Notes under the pieces: generated by a model
What the model saw: the letters and a program-made list of their open reading frames with translations, nothing else
Databases searched by the model: none
What the model was told of the DNA's origin: nothing
Position numbers and translations under genes: made by a program
Assembly: GCF_018403685.1 (NCBI RefSeq)
Contig: NZ_BOVK01000056.1
Coordinates: 1-36,348 of the forward strand
Reading direction: 5' to 3'
From: Xylanibacillus composti
GTDB taxonomy: Bacteria; Bacillota; Bacilli; Paenibacillales; K13
DNA: 36,348 bases
Shown here: in pieces, positions 1 through 7,837 of the stretch
Numbering within the stretch: the stretch's first letter is position 1
How the letters are laid out: every line of letters starts with the position of its first letter

Positions 1-96
1 AATAATGCCCTTCCAACTTCCTACTGGGAAGCGAAAGGGCTGAAGAGTTTGCTTTCTCGTTACTTGGAACTTCGTCAACCTTACGGAACCGCCTAG
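1..96 (+). CDS. Group II intron reverse transcriptase/maturase, C-terminal end (partial)
   Basis: The first 31 codons from base 1 are open and end at TAG 94-96. They translate to a tail containing LPTSYWEAKGLKSLLSRYLEL, which resembles the C-terminus of group II intron-encoded reverse transcriptases/maturases as I know the family. These proteins splice the intron and copy it into DNA targets. The rest of the gene lies outside the window. The stop codon falls inside the 5' strand of the predicted domain V stem, as is common in class C introns. The RNA structure directly downstream supports the call strongly. The fragment alone does not show whether the full element is active. Confidence 0.75.
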   Translation, partial: NNALPTSYWEAKGLKSLLSRYLELRQPYGTA

Positions 97-157
97 TGCG
101 GACCCGCATGCTAGGTGGTGTGAGAGGACGGGGGCTAGCCGCCCCCTCCTACTCGAT
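84..157 (+). mobile_element. Group II intron domains V and VI (3' end, class C-like)
   Basis: Bases 88-119 fold into a hairpin: a lower stem ACCGCCTAG/CTAGGTGGT, a two-base bulge (TG), and an upper stem TGCG/CGCA closed by a four-base loop. This is the shape of domain V, with the CGC triad typical of class C introns. A second hairpin follows (GGGGGC/GCCCCC around 130-147) with an unpaired A in CCTACTC, as expected for the domain VI branch point. The intron probably ends at about 157 (CTCGAT). Class C introns normally insert just after transcription terminators, and the 5' flank that would show this is not in the window. Confidence 0.8.
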
Positions 158-331
158 CTTGTTCCGGGTTGTGCTCATGAGGCCGGCACGCCGCGCAACG
201 ATCCCTTTCGGGCTTCACGCCACATGGCGAGATGTTCTCCGTCTGGAGACCGAGTAAAAATTACTGCCGGGGCCTTCTTTTCTAAAAGAAGCAAAAACGA
301 TACACTGACTATAGATGAAGGAGGCTCAGCT
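158..331. other. Intergenic region: 3' exon of the intron and leader of the lia operon
   Basis: No gene is supported here. An open frame reads into liaF from an ATG at 224, but it has no ribosome-binding site and its extra residues do not look like LiaF. A weak -10-like TACACT lies at 301-306 without a good -35. No clear LiaR operator was recognised. Confidence 0.4.
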
Positions 332-1429
332 ATGAATGGTTACTATTGGAATCGGGTGTTCATCGGACTGCTTTTGATCGGGATTGGCGGCATTTTTCTG
401 GTGAACCGCATCTATGGATTGGATATAAATATCGGCTATATTTTCAAGACCTACTGGCCCTTAATCCTTATTTACTTCGGGCTGGCCGGCATGATTCAGC
501 ATAGGAGATGGCATGATGGGTTCGACGGATCGATCTTCTGGAACTTGATCTATATCGTACTCGGCCTTTACTTTCTCGGAAGAAATTTGGATTTGCTTCA
601 CTTTGGCTTTGGCGACTTGATTATGTATGCCATTCCAGCGGTTCTGATCCTGGTTGGCCTTCAGATGATCTTCCGTCCGTCTTCCCACAAGCACAGCGGG
701 AGCAAGCATTGGGACAAAGAGGAGTGGAAGCGTCAGCAGCAGGAATGGAAGATGCAATGGAAGCAGCAGAAGCACGAATGGAAGCAGCAGCGTCATGATT
801 GGAAAAAGCAGCATGCGGCCAATCAAGATGAAGTCGGCATGCAGCAGGATTGGGTTAACGAAGACAGCGATATCGACCTGGAGCGATTGAGACAGGAGCC
901 GGATTTTCTCAAAGACGATCATTTGTCGTCTATGCCGGGGGACAAGCAAGAGGCGTCAATGCCATTGGAAGAGGATGCAAAAGCCCGCCCAAAGAAGGAG
1001 AAGTGCCAGGACACGGCGAAAAAGCACGGCTCGCAGTGGTACAACCCGGACGCCCGCAATTTCGGCGGATTTATAGGCGACCTGCACTTGGGAGAGGATG
1101 TGTGGGAGCTGCAGGACATGAATATCTCGCACTTCATTGGCGACACTGTATTGGATTTGACGAAGGCAGAGGTTCCTTACGGCGAGACAAAGCTGACGAT
1201 ATCTGCCTTTATCGGTGACATTAAAGTGTTTGTGCCGCACGACATGGAATTAGAAGTCATGGTCGTCTCCTCCTCATTTCTCGGAGACAAGACCATATTG
1301 GACCGGCATGAGGGCGGATTGTTCAAGCATTCCACCTACCGGTTGTCGGATTATGACTATTCGGAGAAGCGAATTCGTATTGTAGCCAGCCAATTTATCG
1401 GTGACTTGCTGGTTCAGAGGGTTGGGTAA
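332..1429 (+). CDS. liaF: LiaF-like membrane regulator of envelope stress signalling
   Basis: LiaF is a membrane protein that holds the LiaS/LiaR system off until the cell wall or membrane is disturbed, for example by bacitracin or daptomycin-like agents (family knowledge). The product is 365 aa. About four hydrophobic segments lie in residues 8-112. A very hydrophilic W/K/Q-rich stretch (about 127-160, repeats like EWKxQ) follows. The C-terminal domain carries four FIGD-type strands (FIGDLHLG, FIGDTVLD, FIGDIKVF, FIGDLLVQ), typical of the LiaF C-terminal domain. The start at 332 is chosen because AAGGAGG at 318-324 sits 7 bases upstream; an in-frame ATG at 224 has none. It is the first gene of a tight operon, with liaS starting 3 bases after its stop. 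No liaI-like gene precedes it. Confidence 0.88.
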   Translation: MNGYYWNRVFIGLLLIGIGGIFLVNRIYGLDINIGYIFKTYWPLILIYFGLAGMIQHRRWHDGFDGSIFWNLIYIVLGLYFLGRNLDLLHFGFGDLIMYAIPAVLILVGLQMIFRPSSHKHSGSKHWDKEEWKRQQQEWKMQWKQQKHEWKQQRHDWKKQHAANQDEVGMQQDWVNEDSDIDLERLRQEPDFLKDDHLSSMPGDKQEASMPLEEDAKARPKKEKCQDTAKKHGSQWYNPDARNFGGFIGDLHLGEDVWELQDMNISHFIGDTVLDLTKAEVPYGETKLTISAFIGDIKVFVPHDMELEVMVVSSSFLGDKTILDRHEGGLFKHSTYRLSDYDYSEKRIRIVASQFIGDLLVQRVG

Positions 1430-1432
1430 GGG

Positions 1433-2497
1433 ATGAGGCTGTCGCGATTTAATTTGAAATGGCAGCTGGTGCTGTATGGCTTGCTGACGGTCTGCTTGTC
1501 CGCGCTTTATTTGTTCGTCTTTTTGCGGTATGGAACGCAATGGATCGACGCATCCGAGTGGCGCTGGGCAATCTGGTGCGGGCCATTGCTCATTGCTGTA
1601 GCCATCGGCTATTTCTCGGGCCAGCAGCTCCAGCGGAGGATGGACAGCCTGTATGTAGGCATCTTTCAGCTGCAGAAGGGCAATTACTCGACCAGACTGC
1701 CGGCCATCGGGAGGGACCCGTTCGCCAAGCTGTTTGACGACTTTAATGAATTGGCCGAATCATTGGAAATTCGACTGAAGCACCTGCAATCGCTTGGCGA
1801 AGAAAATGTCCGGTTGCAGGCAGAGTCTAACGAACAGGCGGTGCTTGGAGAGCGCAGAAGGCTGGCGCGGGATCTCCATGATACAGTCAGCCAGCAGCTG
1901 TTTGCGATTCATATGTCAGCCTCGTCGTTACCGAAGGTGCTGGAGCGTGATCCGGAGAAGGCTGCTGCTGTTGCAGAGCAGTTGATTCACATGTCCTTTG
2001 CGGCACAACGGCAAATGCGGGGGTTCATTGCCCAACTGCGCCCGCTGGAACTGGAAAATCGTTCATTAACGGAGGCGCTGGAACGGTGGTTTCCCGATTA
2101 TTGCAACCATAACAATCTGAAGGGCAGCCTGAATATATCGCTGCGCAGTCCGCTTCATGACGCACTGGAGCATCAGCTATTTTTGATTATTCAAGAGGGC
2201 ATGGCGAATGTGGTGAAGCATGCGGATGCCAAGCATGTCAAGCTTACCCTGCAGGAAACCAGCAGCCAGGTGCTGCTGCAAATTGCGGATGACGGGAAAG
2301 GCTTTGTGCAGCATGAGACAGGCGCCGGTTCGCATGGCTTGTCTACAATGCGGGAACGGGCCGGCAAGCTGGGCGGCCAGCTGGAGATATCCAGCCGGAA
2401 CGGGGAAGGCTGCCGGGTGAAGGTGAGCATTCCCAAATTACAGCCGGCAACCGACAGCGGAATGAAGGAGGACGGGCAACATGGGGAAGCCGAATGA
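1433..2497 (+). CDS. liaS: LiaS-like sensor histidine kinase
   Basis: This is a membrane histidine kinase of the NarL-partner type (HisKA_3) that phosphorylates LiaR on cell-envelope stress. In 354 aa it shows two transmembrane segments (about 10-32 and 45-62) with a very short outside loop, the intramembrane-sensing layout of LiaS. A HAMP-like linker follows. The phosphoacceptor box RRRLARDLHDTVSQQ places His at about 149. ATPase motifs follow: the N-box region EGMANVVKHA, the G1 box ADDGKGF, and GLSTMRERA. It starts 3 bases after liaF and its 3' end overlaps the start of liaR by 17 bases, so translation is probably coupled. The lack of a large sensor domain fits dependence on LiaF. Confidence 0.9.
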   Translation: MRLSRFNLKWQLVLYGLLTVCLSALYLFVFLRYGTQWIDASEWRWAIWCGPLLIAVAIGYFSGQQLQRRMDSLYVGIFQLQKGNYSTRLPAIGRDPFAKLFDDFNELAESLEIRLKHLQSLGEENVRLQAESNEQAVLGERRRLARDLHDTVSQQLFAIHMSASSLPKVLERDPEKAAAVAEQLIHMSFAAQRQMRGFIAQLRPLELENRSLTEALERWFPDYCNHNNLKGSLNISLRSPLHDALEHQLFLIIQEGMANVVKHADAKHVKLTLQETSSQVLLQIADDGKGFVQHETGAGSHGLSTMRERAGKLGGQLEISSRNGEGCRVKVSIPKLQPATDSGMKEDGQHGEAE

Positions 2498-3137
2498 GAG
2501 CATCCGGGTATTCATCGTAGACGATCATGATATGGTCAGGCTCGGATTGCGCACGTATATGATGATCGAAGACGATATTGAAACGGTGGGGGAGGCTTCC
2601 AACGGGAAGGAAGCTGTAAGCTGGGTGGAGAACTGCGAGGAAGAGCGGCAGCCGGATGTCATCTTGATGGATCTGATGATGCCGGAGATGGATGGGGTCG
2701 AGGCTGCGCGCCGCATAATGGAAATGCGGCCCCATGCCAAGATCGTCATGCTCACCAGCTTTCTGGAGGACGAAAAAGTCGTGCAGGCGATCGAGGCAGG
2801 CGCGCATACGTATGTATTGAAGACCATGGCATCCGATGAACTGATGAAGGTAATTCGTTCGGCCGCTGCGGGCATGCCTGTGATGAAGCCGGATGTTTCC
2901 CAGGCGCTTACCCGCGGCCTGCGTCAGCGGATCTCGCAGGTGCCGGATGAATTGACGGCAAGGGAGAAGGAAGTGCTGCTGTTGATTGCAGAGGGAAAGA
3001 CGAATAAGGACATTGCCGAAGAGCTTCATATCAGCATCAAGACAGTCAAAACCCACGTCAGCAACCTGCTGCTAAAGCTGGAGCTGGAGGATCGAACCCA
3101 GCTCGCCATATACGCTCATCGCAAGGGATGGGCCTGA
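2481..3137 (+). CDS. liaR: LiaR-like response regulator (NarL/LuxR family)
   Basis: This DNA-binding regulator is activated by phosphotransfer from LiaS and switches on envelope-protection genes. In 218 aa it has a receiver domain (residues 8-125) with acidic residues IVDDHD, the phospho-acceptor Asp64 in VILMDLMMPEMDG, and Lys in YVLKTMA. A LuxR-type helix-turn-helix follows (about 153-210: LTAREKEVLLLIAEGKTNK and the recognition helix IKTVKTHVSNLL). AAGGAGG lies 8 bases before the ATG, inside the end of liaS. It is the last gene of the liaFSR operon, and no terminator is visible directly after it. Confidence 0.9.
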   Translation: MGKPNESIRVFIVDDHDMVRLGLRTYMMIEDDIETVGEASNGKEAVSWVENCEEERQPDVILMDLMMPEMDGVEAARRIMEMRPHAKIVMLTSFLEDEKVVQAIEAGAHTYVLKTMASDELMKVIRSAAAGMPVMKPDVSQALTRGLRQRISQVPDELTAREKEVLLLIAEGKTNKDIAEELHISIKTVKTHVSNLLLKLELEDRTQLAIYAHRKGWA

Positions 3138-3222
3138 CAGGATGTATACGCAAACGCTTGGAAGGGCATCCTATTCCAAACATCGCTTTTGATCGAATAA
3201 ACGAGACAAGGGGATTGGATAG

Positions 3223-3633
3223 ATGATACCGTTGGATTCCAGGCTCACGGGCTGCACCATGTCCTATGAAGAGGCGAGCCGCGCGTTAAAGAAGGAACAA
3301 TTTGTACTAGGCGGAAATTGGGATTACGATCACGGTTCCTTCGACCGGGCGCTCGATGGCGTGCAGAAGGTATGGCTTCGCCTTCCCTTCTCGGTTACGA
3401 GCGGGGAGCTGGCAGGCGACAGGGAGGAGCAGCGCACGGAAATTCGATTTGACCAGCCCTTCCTGCTAAACCATGAGTATCGCGAGGGGCTGGACCCGGA
3501 AGCGGATTTCATGACGTATAAAGGACTTGTCAACCAATTTCAGGATCCCGTCGATCCGGATGGCGAACTGGAGCCGGAATGGATCGAGGTCGGCCGGCAC
3601 GCTTTGAAGAGAGTCGAGGCGCTGCTCTTATAG
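3223..3633 (+). CDS. YugN-like family protein, function unknown
   Basis: The product is 136 aa and matches my memory of the YugN-like family found in Bacillus and Paenibacillus (start MIPLDSRLTG, a central WDYDHGSFDRAL motif, and an acidic C-terminal half). No catalytic motif, signal peptide or membrane segment is visible, so it is probably cytosolic. B. subtilis YugN has no firmly known role. An AAGGGG ribosome-binding site lies 9 bases before the ATG. It follows liaR by 85 bases in the same direction and may be read through from it. A clear terminator follows at 3645-3676. Confidence 0.75.
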   Translation: MIPLDSRLTGCTMSYEEASRALKKEQFVLGGNWDYDHGSFDRALDGVQKVWLRLPFSVTSGELAGDREEQRTEIRFDQPFLLNHEYREGLDPEADFMTYKGLVNQFQDPVDPDGELEPEWIEVGRHALKRVEALLL

Positions 3634-3644
3634 CAGGATGCTAG

Positions 3645-3676
3645 AAAAAAGGGCCGTGACTACTGGCTCTTTTTTG
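3645..3676 (+). terminator. Rho-independent terminator after the YugN-like gene
   Basis: AAAAAAGGGCC pairs with GGCTCTTTTTT around a 9-base loop and ends in a T run, giving a hairpin with a U-tail. It closes the lia-yugN transcript and separates it from htrA. Confidence 0.8.
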
Positions 3677-3732
3677 TGCTGTTCCGGCATAATGTTGAAG
3701 CATGTCAGGCTTTTATGTTTCTTTTAGATCGT

Positions 3733-3752
3733 ATTAAGGTACATTTAAGGTA
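3733..3752 (+). promoter_or_regulatory. Direct repeat TTAAGGTA, 11-bp phase, upstream of htrA
   Basis: TTAAGGTA occurs at 3734-3741 and again at 3745-3752, exactly 11 bp (one helical turn) apart and about 50 bp before the htrA start. OmpR-family regulators bind such phased direct repeats. The OmpR-type regulator gene at 5525, just downstream of htrA, is the natural candidate by analogy with CssR control of htrA in B. subtilis; this is an inference. Confidence 0.5.
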
Positions 3753-3800
3753 AACGATGCATGATAGAGACATAGCCAAGGTGAAAGGGAGGAATCGGAG

Positions 3801-5381
3801 ATGGATGAGAAAGACAAGCAAAACCGTGATTACAGTGACTTTTTCTCGGAAAAGCGCGAACAACCGGAAGTGAACCGATCTCATATGGAAACCAATCAAC
3901 CGAGCGAGGAACCCGTTTCAGAAGCAGAAGTGGAGACATGGAGGCCAGAGCGTCGGGAATATCACTACTATTCGTATAGCAGCAAGCATGATGCGAACGA
4001 TCTCCAGGAGATCTCCCCTCCTCTCACGAAATTGGAGGAGCTGCCCTCATCGCAGGTTGCCGTGGAGGTTCCGCCGGCAGAACAAGCGAACCCCGCCGGA
4101 CCCAAGTCGAACTGGAGCGCCGCGCCCCGGAAAAAGAGCGGCTTCCGGCGCGCGTTCCTTGCATTTCTTGCAGGAGCTGTTGTCATGGGCGGCCTGATGT
4201 TCGGAGCGGATCATTACAATTTGTTCACCGGCGGCGCAAACGGGGGAGCAAGCGGGGCAGCGCCCGTCAGCGGCAGCGGCACGCTGGCTGCGAACAGCGG
4301 CGAGGGCGGCTCCGGGGTCAGAACTGCCAATCTGGACGTCGTGCGGCCCAGCGATATTAGCGGTATCGTAGATCAGGCCAGCCCGGCCGTAGTCAAGATC
4401 GAAACGTTCGTAAAGGGAAGAAGCGCGTCCAGCGGCAGCAGCTTGTTCAACGACCCGTTCTTCCGCCAGTTTTTCGGCGATGACTTCTTCTTCTCCCGTC
4501 CGGAAGCTTCTCCGCGCAATGCGGATGAGCTGCAGCCGGCAGGGATGGGGACCGGATTTATCTTCGACAAGGAAGGGTACATTCTGACCAATCAGCACGT
4601 GATTGGGGATGCTGATGTGATCCGGGTGTACATTCAGGACTACAATAACAATGAGCCTGTTCAAGCCGAGCTTCTGGGCAGCAGCTATGATTTGGATTTG
4701 GCTGTGCTCAAAATCGAAGGCTCCGGCGAGTTCCCTACATTGCCGCTTGGCAATGCGGATCAGACCAAGGTTGGCGACTGGGTAGTCGCGATCGGCAACC
4801 CTTACGGATTTGACCATACTGTGACGGTAGGCGTGCTGAGCGCGAAGGAACGGCCGATTACCGTACCTGATTCACAGGGAACGCGGCAGTACGAGCACTT
4901 GCTGCAGACCGATGCCTCGATCAATCCCGGTAATTCAGGCGGTCCGCTTCTGAATTTGAATGGCGAGGTTATCGGAATCAACACGGCGGTCAATTCGCAG
5001 GCGCAGGGCATTGGCTTTGCTATTCCGACCTCGACGATCACCCAAGTGTTGGACAATCTGAAGAACAATGAGAGCATTCCGAAGCCGTACATTGGCATTT
5101 ATATGGCGGACCTGCAGGAAGGCTGGCTGCGGGAGCTGAAGGTGGACAGTACAGACGGAGTTGTCATCCAGTCGATCATCGAAGGAAGCCCCGCAGAAAT
5201 GGCAGGACTGCGGCCTTATGACGTCATCCTGCAAATTGACGGGAAGACGATCAAAAATACCGAGGAGCTGTCCAAGACCATTCAGGCCAAGGCGATTGGC
5301 GACAAAATCGAAATGACGGTGTCTCGTGACGGAACCAAGGCAACGACAGTCGTAACCATAGGAGACCAAAATGCTTCCTGA
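3801..5381 (+). CDS. HtrA/DegP-like membrane-anchored serine protease (S1C, PDZ)
   Basis: This is a surface quality-control protease that degrades or refolds damaged exported proteins. The 526-aa product has a long hydrophilic, probably cytosolic N-terminus (1-115) and one transmembrane segment (about 117-137). A Gly/Ser-rich linker (143-172) is followed by a trypsin-like domain. The catalytic triad is visible: His266 in LTNQHVIGD, Asp299 in LDLAVLK, and Ser379 in NPGNSGGP. One PDZ domain covers about 425-520. The ribosome-binding site GGGAGG is 8 bases before the ATG. The phased repeat upstream and the two-component pair downstream suggest stress control. B. subtilis has three paralogues (HtrA, HtrB, YyxA) and I cannot tell which this corresponds to. 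Confidence 0.9.
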   Translation: MDEKDKQNRDYSDFFSEKREQPEVNRSHMETNQPSEEPVSEAEVETWRPERREYHYYSYSSKHDANDLQEISPPLTKLEELPSSQVAVEVPPAEQANPAGPKSNWSAAPRKKSGFRRAFLAFLAGAVVMGGLMFGADHYNLFTGGANGGASGAAPVSGSGTLAANSGEGGSGVRTANLDVVRPSDISGIVDQASPAVVKIETFVKGRSASSGSSLFNDPFFRQFFGDDFFFSRPEASPRNADELQPAGMGTGFIFDKEGYILTNQHVIGDADVIRVYIQDYNNNEPVQAELLGSSYDLDLAVLKIEGSGEFPTLPLGNADQTKVGDWVVAIGNPYGFDHTVTVGVLSAKERPITVPDSQGTRQYEHLLQTDASINPGNSGGPLLNLNGEVIGINTAVNSQAQGIGFAIPTSTITQVLDNLKNNESIPKPYIGIYMADLQEGWLRELKVDSTDGVVIQSIIEGSPAEMAGLRPYDVILQIDGKTIKNTEELSKTIQAKAIGDKIEMTVSRDGTKATTVVTIGDQNAS

Positions 5382-5432
5382 ACGGTCGAAAATGCGGCAA
5401 GCTGAATTGGCATGAAGGATGGAAACGCGACG

Positions 5433-5459
5433 AAAAAGCGGGGATGGCCCCGCTTTTTC
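5433..5459 (+). terminator. Rho-independent terminator after htrA
   Basis: AAAAAGCGGGG and CCCCGCTTTTT form a perfect stem around a 4-base loop, with the T run as tail. The symmetry would let it work in both directions. Confidence 0.9.
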
Positions 5460-5484
5460 CTATGTGAAGGAAGCGTTTGGCTCA

Positions 5485-5493
5485 TGGTATAAT
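5485..5493 (+). promoter_or_regulatory. Extended -10 promoter for the two-component operon
   Basis: TATAAT at 5488-5493 is preceded by TG one base upstream (TGGTATAAT), an extended -10 element. No good -35 is seen. The transcript would start near 5500, just before the ribosome-binding site at 5512. Confidence 0.65.
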
Positions 5494-5524
5494 AGGGGGC
5501 AAAGGATGGACGGAGGCTGGTGAG

Positions 5525-6211
5525 ATGCGGGAACAGGTGTTGGTGATCGATGATGACGAGAAAATTTTGGCGATGCTCAAGCGCAGCTTATCGTTTGAGG
5601 GATACGAGGTATCCACCGCGCGCAATGGAGCAGACGGACTGAAAGCGATGATCGACAGCGATCCATCGCTGATCATTCTCGATGTCATGATGCCGCAGAT
5701 GGACGGTTGGGAGGTGTGCCGGCGCATTCGGGCTGCCGGCAGCCGATCCCCTGTCCTGATGCTGACAGCCAAGGATGATGTGGCAGATCGGGTGAAGGGG
5801 CTGGATATGGGCGCAGATGATTATTTGGTCAAGCCCTTCGCGCTGGAAGAACTGCTGGCTAGAGTCAGGGCGCTGCTCCGTCGCGCGGACGGCGGCAAGC
5901 AGCCGGAGCGCATGCTGACCTATCAGGATATTGCGATGAATGTAGACTCGCGGGAGGTGGTTCGCGGCGGGAAGCGGATCGAGCTGACGACGAAGGAATT
6001 CGAGCTGCTCCATTTGTTCCTGCAGAACCCGAACCGGGTATTGGCGCGCGATATCATTATGGAAAAAATATGGGGCTATGACTACAGCGGAGAATCGAAT
6101 GTTCTGGAGGTATACGTAGCAATGCTGCGGCAAAAGACGGAAGAGCACGGCGGCAAGCGTGTCATTCAAACGGTGCGGGGAGCCGGCTATGTGCTGAGAG
6201 GGGAAGCATGA
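5525..6211 (+). CDS. OmpR-family response regulator
   Basis: This is a cytosolic transcription factor, phosphorylated by the kinase encoded directly downstream. The 228-aa product has a receiver domain (VIDDDEKI, phospho-acceptor Asp53 in ILDVMMPQMDG, Lys in DDYLVKPF) and a winged-helix DNA-binding domain (about 130-226: ELTTKEFELLHLFLQNPNRVLARD and a VYVAMLRQKTE recognition region). The start at 5525 follows GGAGG (5512-5516) at a good distance. The frame is open further upstream to 5477, but those residues include the promoter region. The kinase gene begins 4 bases after its stop. Its place right after htrA suggests a role like CssR, though the sequence alone resembles ArlR/MprA-type regulators as much. 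Confidence 0.88.
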   Translation: MREQVLVIDDDEKILAMLKRSLSFEGYEVSTARNGADGLKAMIDSDPSLIILDVMMPQMDGWEVCRRIRAAGSRSPVLMLTAKDDVADRVKGLDMGADDYLVKPFALEELLARVRALLRRADGGKQPERMLTYQDIAMNVDSREVVRGGKRIELTTKEFELLHLFLQNPNRVLARDIIMEKIWGYDYSGESNVLEVYVAMLRQKTEEHGGKRVIQTVRGAGYVLRGEA

Positions 6212-6215
6212 CAGC

Positions 6216-7775
6216 ATGACGATTCGCATGAGGCTGACGATTTGGTATACCAGCGTACTGGCCGTCACCTTAATTGTGTTCGGCACAGCCCTGTACTTTT
6301 TTCTTGAGCACTCGTCGTTGAAGCAATATGAGGACAATCTGACGAGACAGGTCAATGAGGTTGGGACTAGGCTGGAGTATGCCCGCGTCATTACGCCAAA
6401 TGGCGTGCGCTTTTTGATGCAGTTGGATGATAGCGATACATTTTTGACACAGGGGATTTACCTGCGGCTGGTGAACCTGACGAATATGCAAGTGAGTCAA
6501 TCGAGCAACACGATGGCGCATCGGGTGCAGATGGAATTGACCAGGGAGACGTTGAACGAGCTGGAGGAAGGCAAGCGCGGTTTTTTCGAGGAAAGCAGCT
6601 TGCTGGTGCAAAACCAGCGCTATCCGTTTCTCGTTTTTCATCAGCCGTTGTATCTGGGCGAACGACTGGTAGGGGTGCTGCAGGCGGCCGTGCTCATCCA
6701 GGATCATCGGGAGTTTTTGAGCACGGTCCGCTGGATGCTGATTTCTGCCGTTGCTGTGACGGTACTGGCGGCCTTTTCGCTTGGGTGGTTTTTGGCGAGG
6801 AAGGCGCTTGCGCCGATTGAGCATGTGATCGCGGCTACAGACAAGATTGAAATTGGCGATGACCTGGGACGCCGCATCGCATACGATGGACCGAAGGACG
6901 AAATCGGGCGGCTGACTGCGAAAATAAACGGGATGCTGGCCCGGATCGAAACCATTTACCGCGAGCTGGAGGAAGCGTACAAGATGCAGCGGCGCTTCGT
7001 ATCGGATGCCTCGCATGAGCTGCGCACGCCCCTGACAACGATTCGCGGCAATGTCGATCTGCTGGAGAAGATGTGGGCTCGCCATCAGGCAGAGGCTAAG
7101 CTTGCGTGGCCGGAAGGAAGCGATGGCTGGCAGCCCGGGCAAGAACGGACGGAAGCGAAGGAGATGCCTGAACAGCAGCTTGCCATGTTCCTGGAATCGA
7201 TGCGGGATATTGCCGCAGAGGCAGAGCGCATGAGCCGGCTAGTGAACGACATGCTGTCACTGGCTAGAGCCGATGCAGGACAAGGCATGCAGCGCGAAGA
7301 GCTGCCGTTGCTGCCGCTTGTGGAGGATGTTGCCCGCCGCGCGGCTTTTCTGGAGCGGCAGGCGGACTGGAAGCAGGGGGATTTCAGCGCGCTGCAGGAT
7401 GTGAAGGTGCGGGGACACAAGGATTATTTGCAGCAAATGCTGTTCATCTTCATCGACAACGCGTTCAAGTATACGCCTCAAGGAACAGTTGTTCTTGATG
7501 CGGTTAGACAGGGGGATCATGTCGGGCTGCGGATAGCCGATACGGGAATCGGCATGAGCGAGGAGGAGGTTCCCCATATATTTGAGCGGTTTTACAGAGC
7601 CGACGTTTCGCGCGGCCTTACCGCAGGGACCGGACTCGGCCTATCCATCGCCAAGTGGATTATCGACGAGCATCGCGGCCGGGTAGAAGTGGCAACAGCT
7701 GAGGGCCAAGGGACGGTCTTCACGATCTGGCTGCCAATTGCCGGTCAGGACGGTTCGGCACCCGATGCGGTTTGA
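6216..7775 (+). CDS. Sensor histidine kinase, HAMP and HisKA type
   Basis: This is a membrane sensor kinase and the partner of the upstream regulator. The 519-aa product has TM1 at about 11-31, an outside sensor domain of about 140 residues without a recognisable fold, and TM2 at about 173-194. HAMP (about 195-247) and HisKA (SDASHELRTPLTTIRG, His267) follow. The ATPase motifs are FIDNAFKYTP, ADTGIGMSEEE, FERFYRAD and GTGLGLSIAKWI. An unusual hydrophilic insert of about 40 residues (roughly 285-325) separates the two HisKA helices. The layout and the P-loop-like ends match ArlS/CssS-type kinases. It overlaps the probable ispH promoter at its stop codon. Confidence 0.87.
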   Translation: MTIRMRLTIWYTSVLAVTLIVFGTALYFFLEHSSLKQYEDNLTRQVNEVGTRLEYARVITPNGVRFLMQLDDSDTFLTQGIYLRLVNLTNMQVSQSSNTMAHRVQMELTRETLNELEEGKRGFFEESSLLVQNQRYPFLVFHQPLYLGERLVGVLQAAVLIQDHREFLSTVRWMLISAVAVTVLAAFSLGWFLARKALAPIEHVIAATDKIEIGDDLGRRIAYDGPKDEIGRLTAKINGMLARIETIYRELEEAYKMQRRFVSDASHELRTPLTTIRGNVDLLEKMWARHQAEAKLAWPEGSDGWQPGQERTEAKEMPEQQLAMFLESMRDIAAEAERMSRLVNDMLSLARADAGQGMQREELPLLPLVEDVARRAAFLERQADWKQGDFSALQDVKVRGHKDYLQQMLFIFIDNAFKYTPQGTVVLDAVRQGDHVGLRIADTGIGMSEEEVPHIFERFYRADVSRGLTAGTGLGLSIAKWIIDEHRGRVEVATAEGQGTVFTIWLPIAGQDGSAPDAV

Positions 7776-7801
7776 CAAAGCGTTCGGCATCGGCCTACAC
7801 T
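7772..7801 (+). promoter_or_regulatory. SigA-type promoter for ispH
   Basis: TTGACA (7772-7777) and TACACT (7796-7801) are separated by 18 bases. The -35 box overlaps the stop codon of the kinase gene, so ispH can be transcribed on its own. Confidence 0.7.
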
Positions 7802-7837
7802 AGAGAGGAAGCCCGATAAGGAAAGGCGTGAGCGTCA

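Noticed and set aside
224-331. N-terminal extension of LiaF from ATG 224
   Set aside because: No ribosome-binding site and unlike LiaF; AAGGAGG points to 332.
2343-3056. Minus-strand frame of 237 codons across liaS and liaR
   Set aside because: Shadow of two well-supported genes; no homology recognised.
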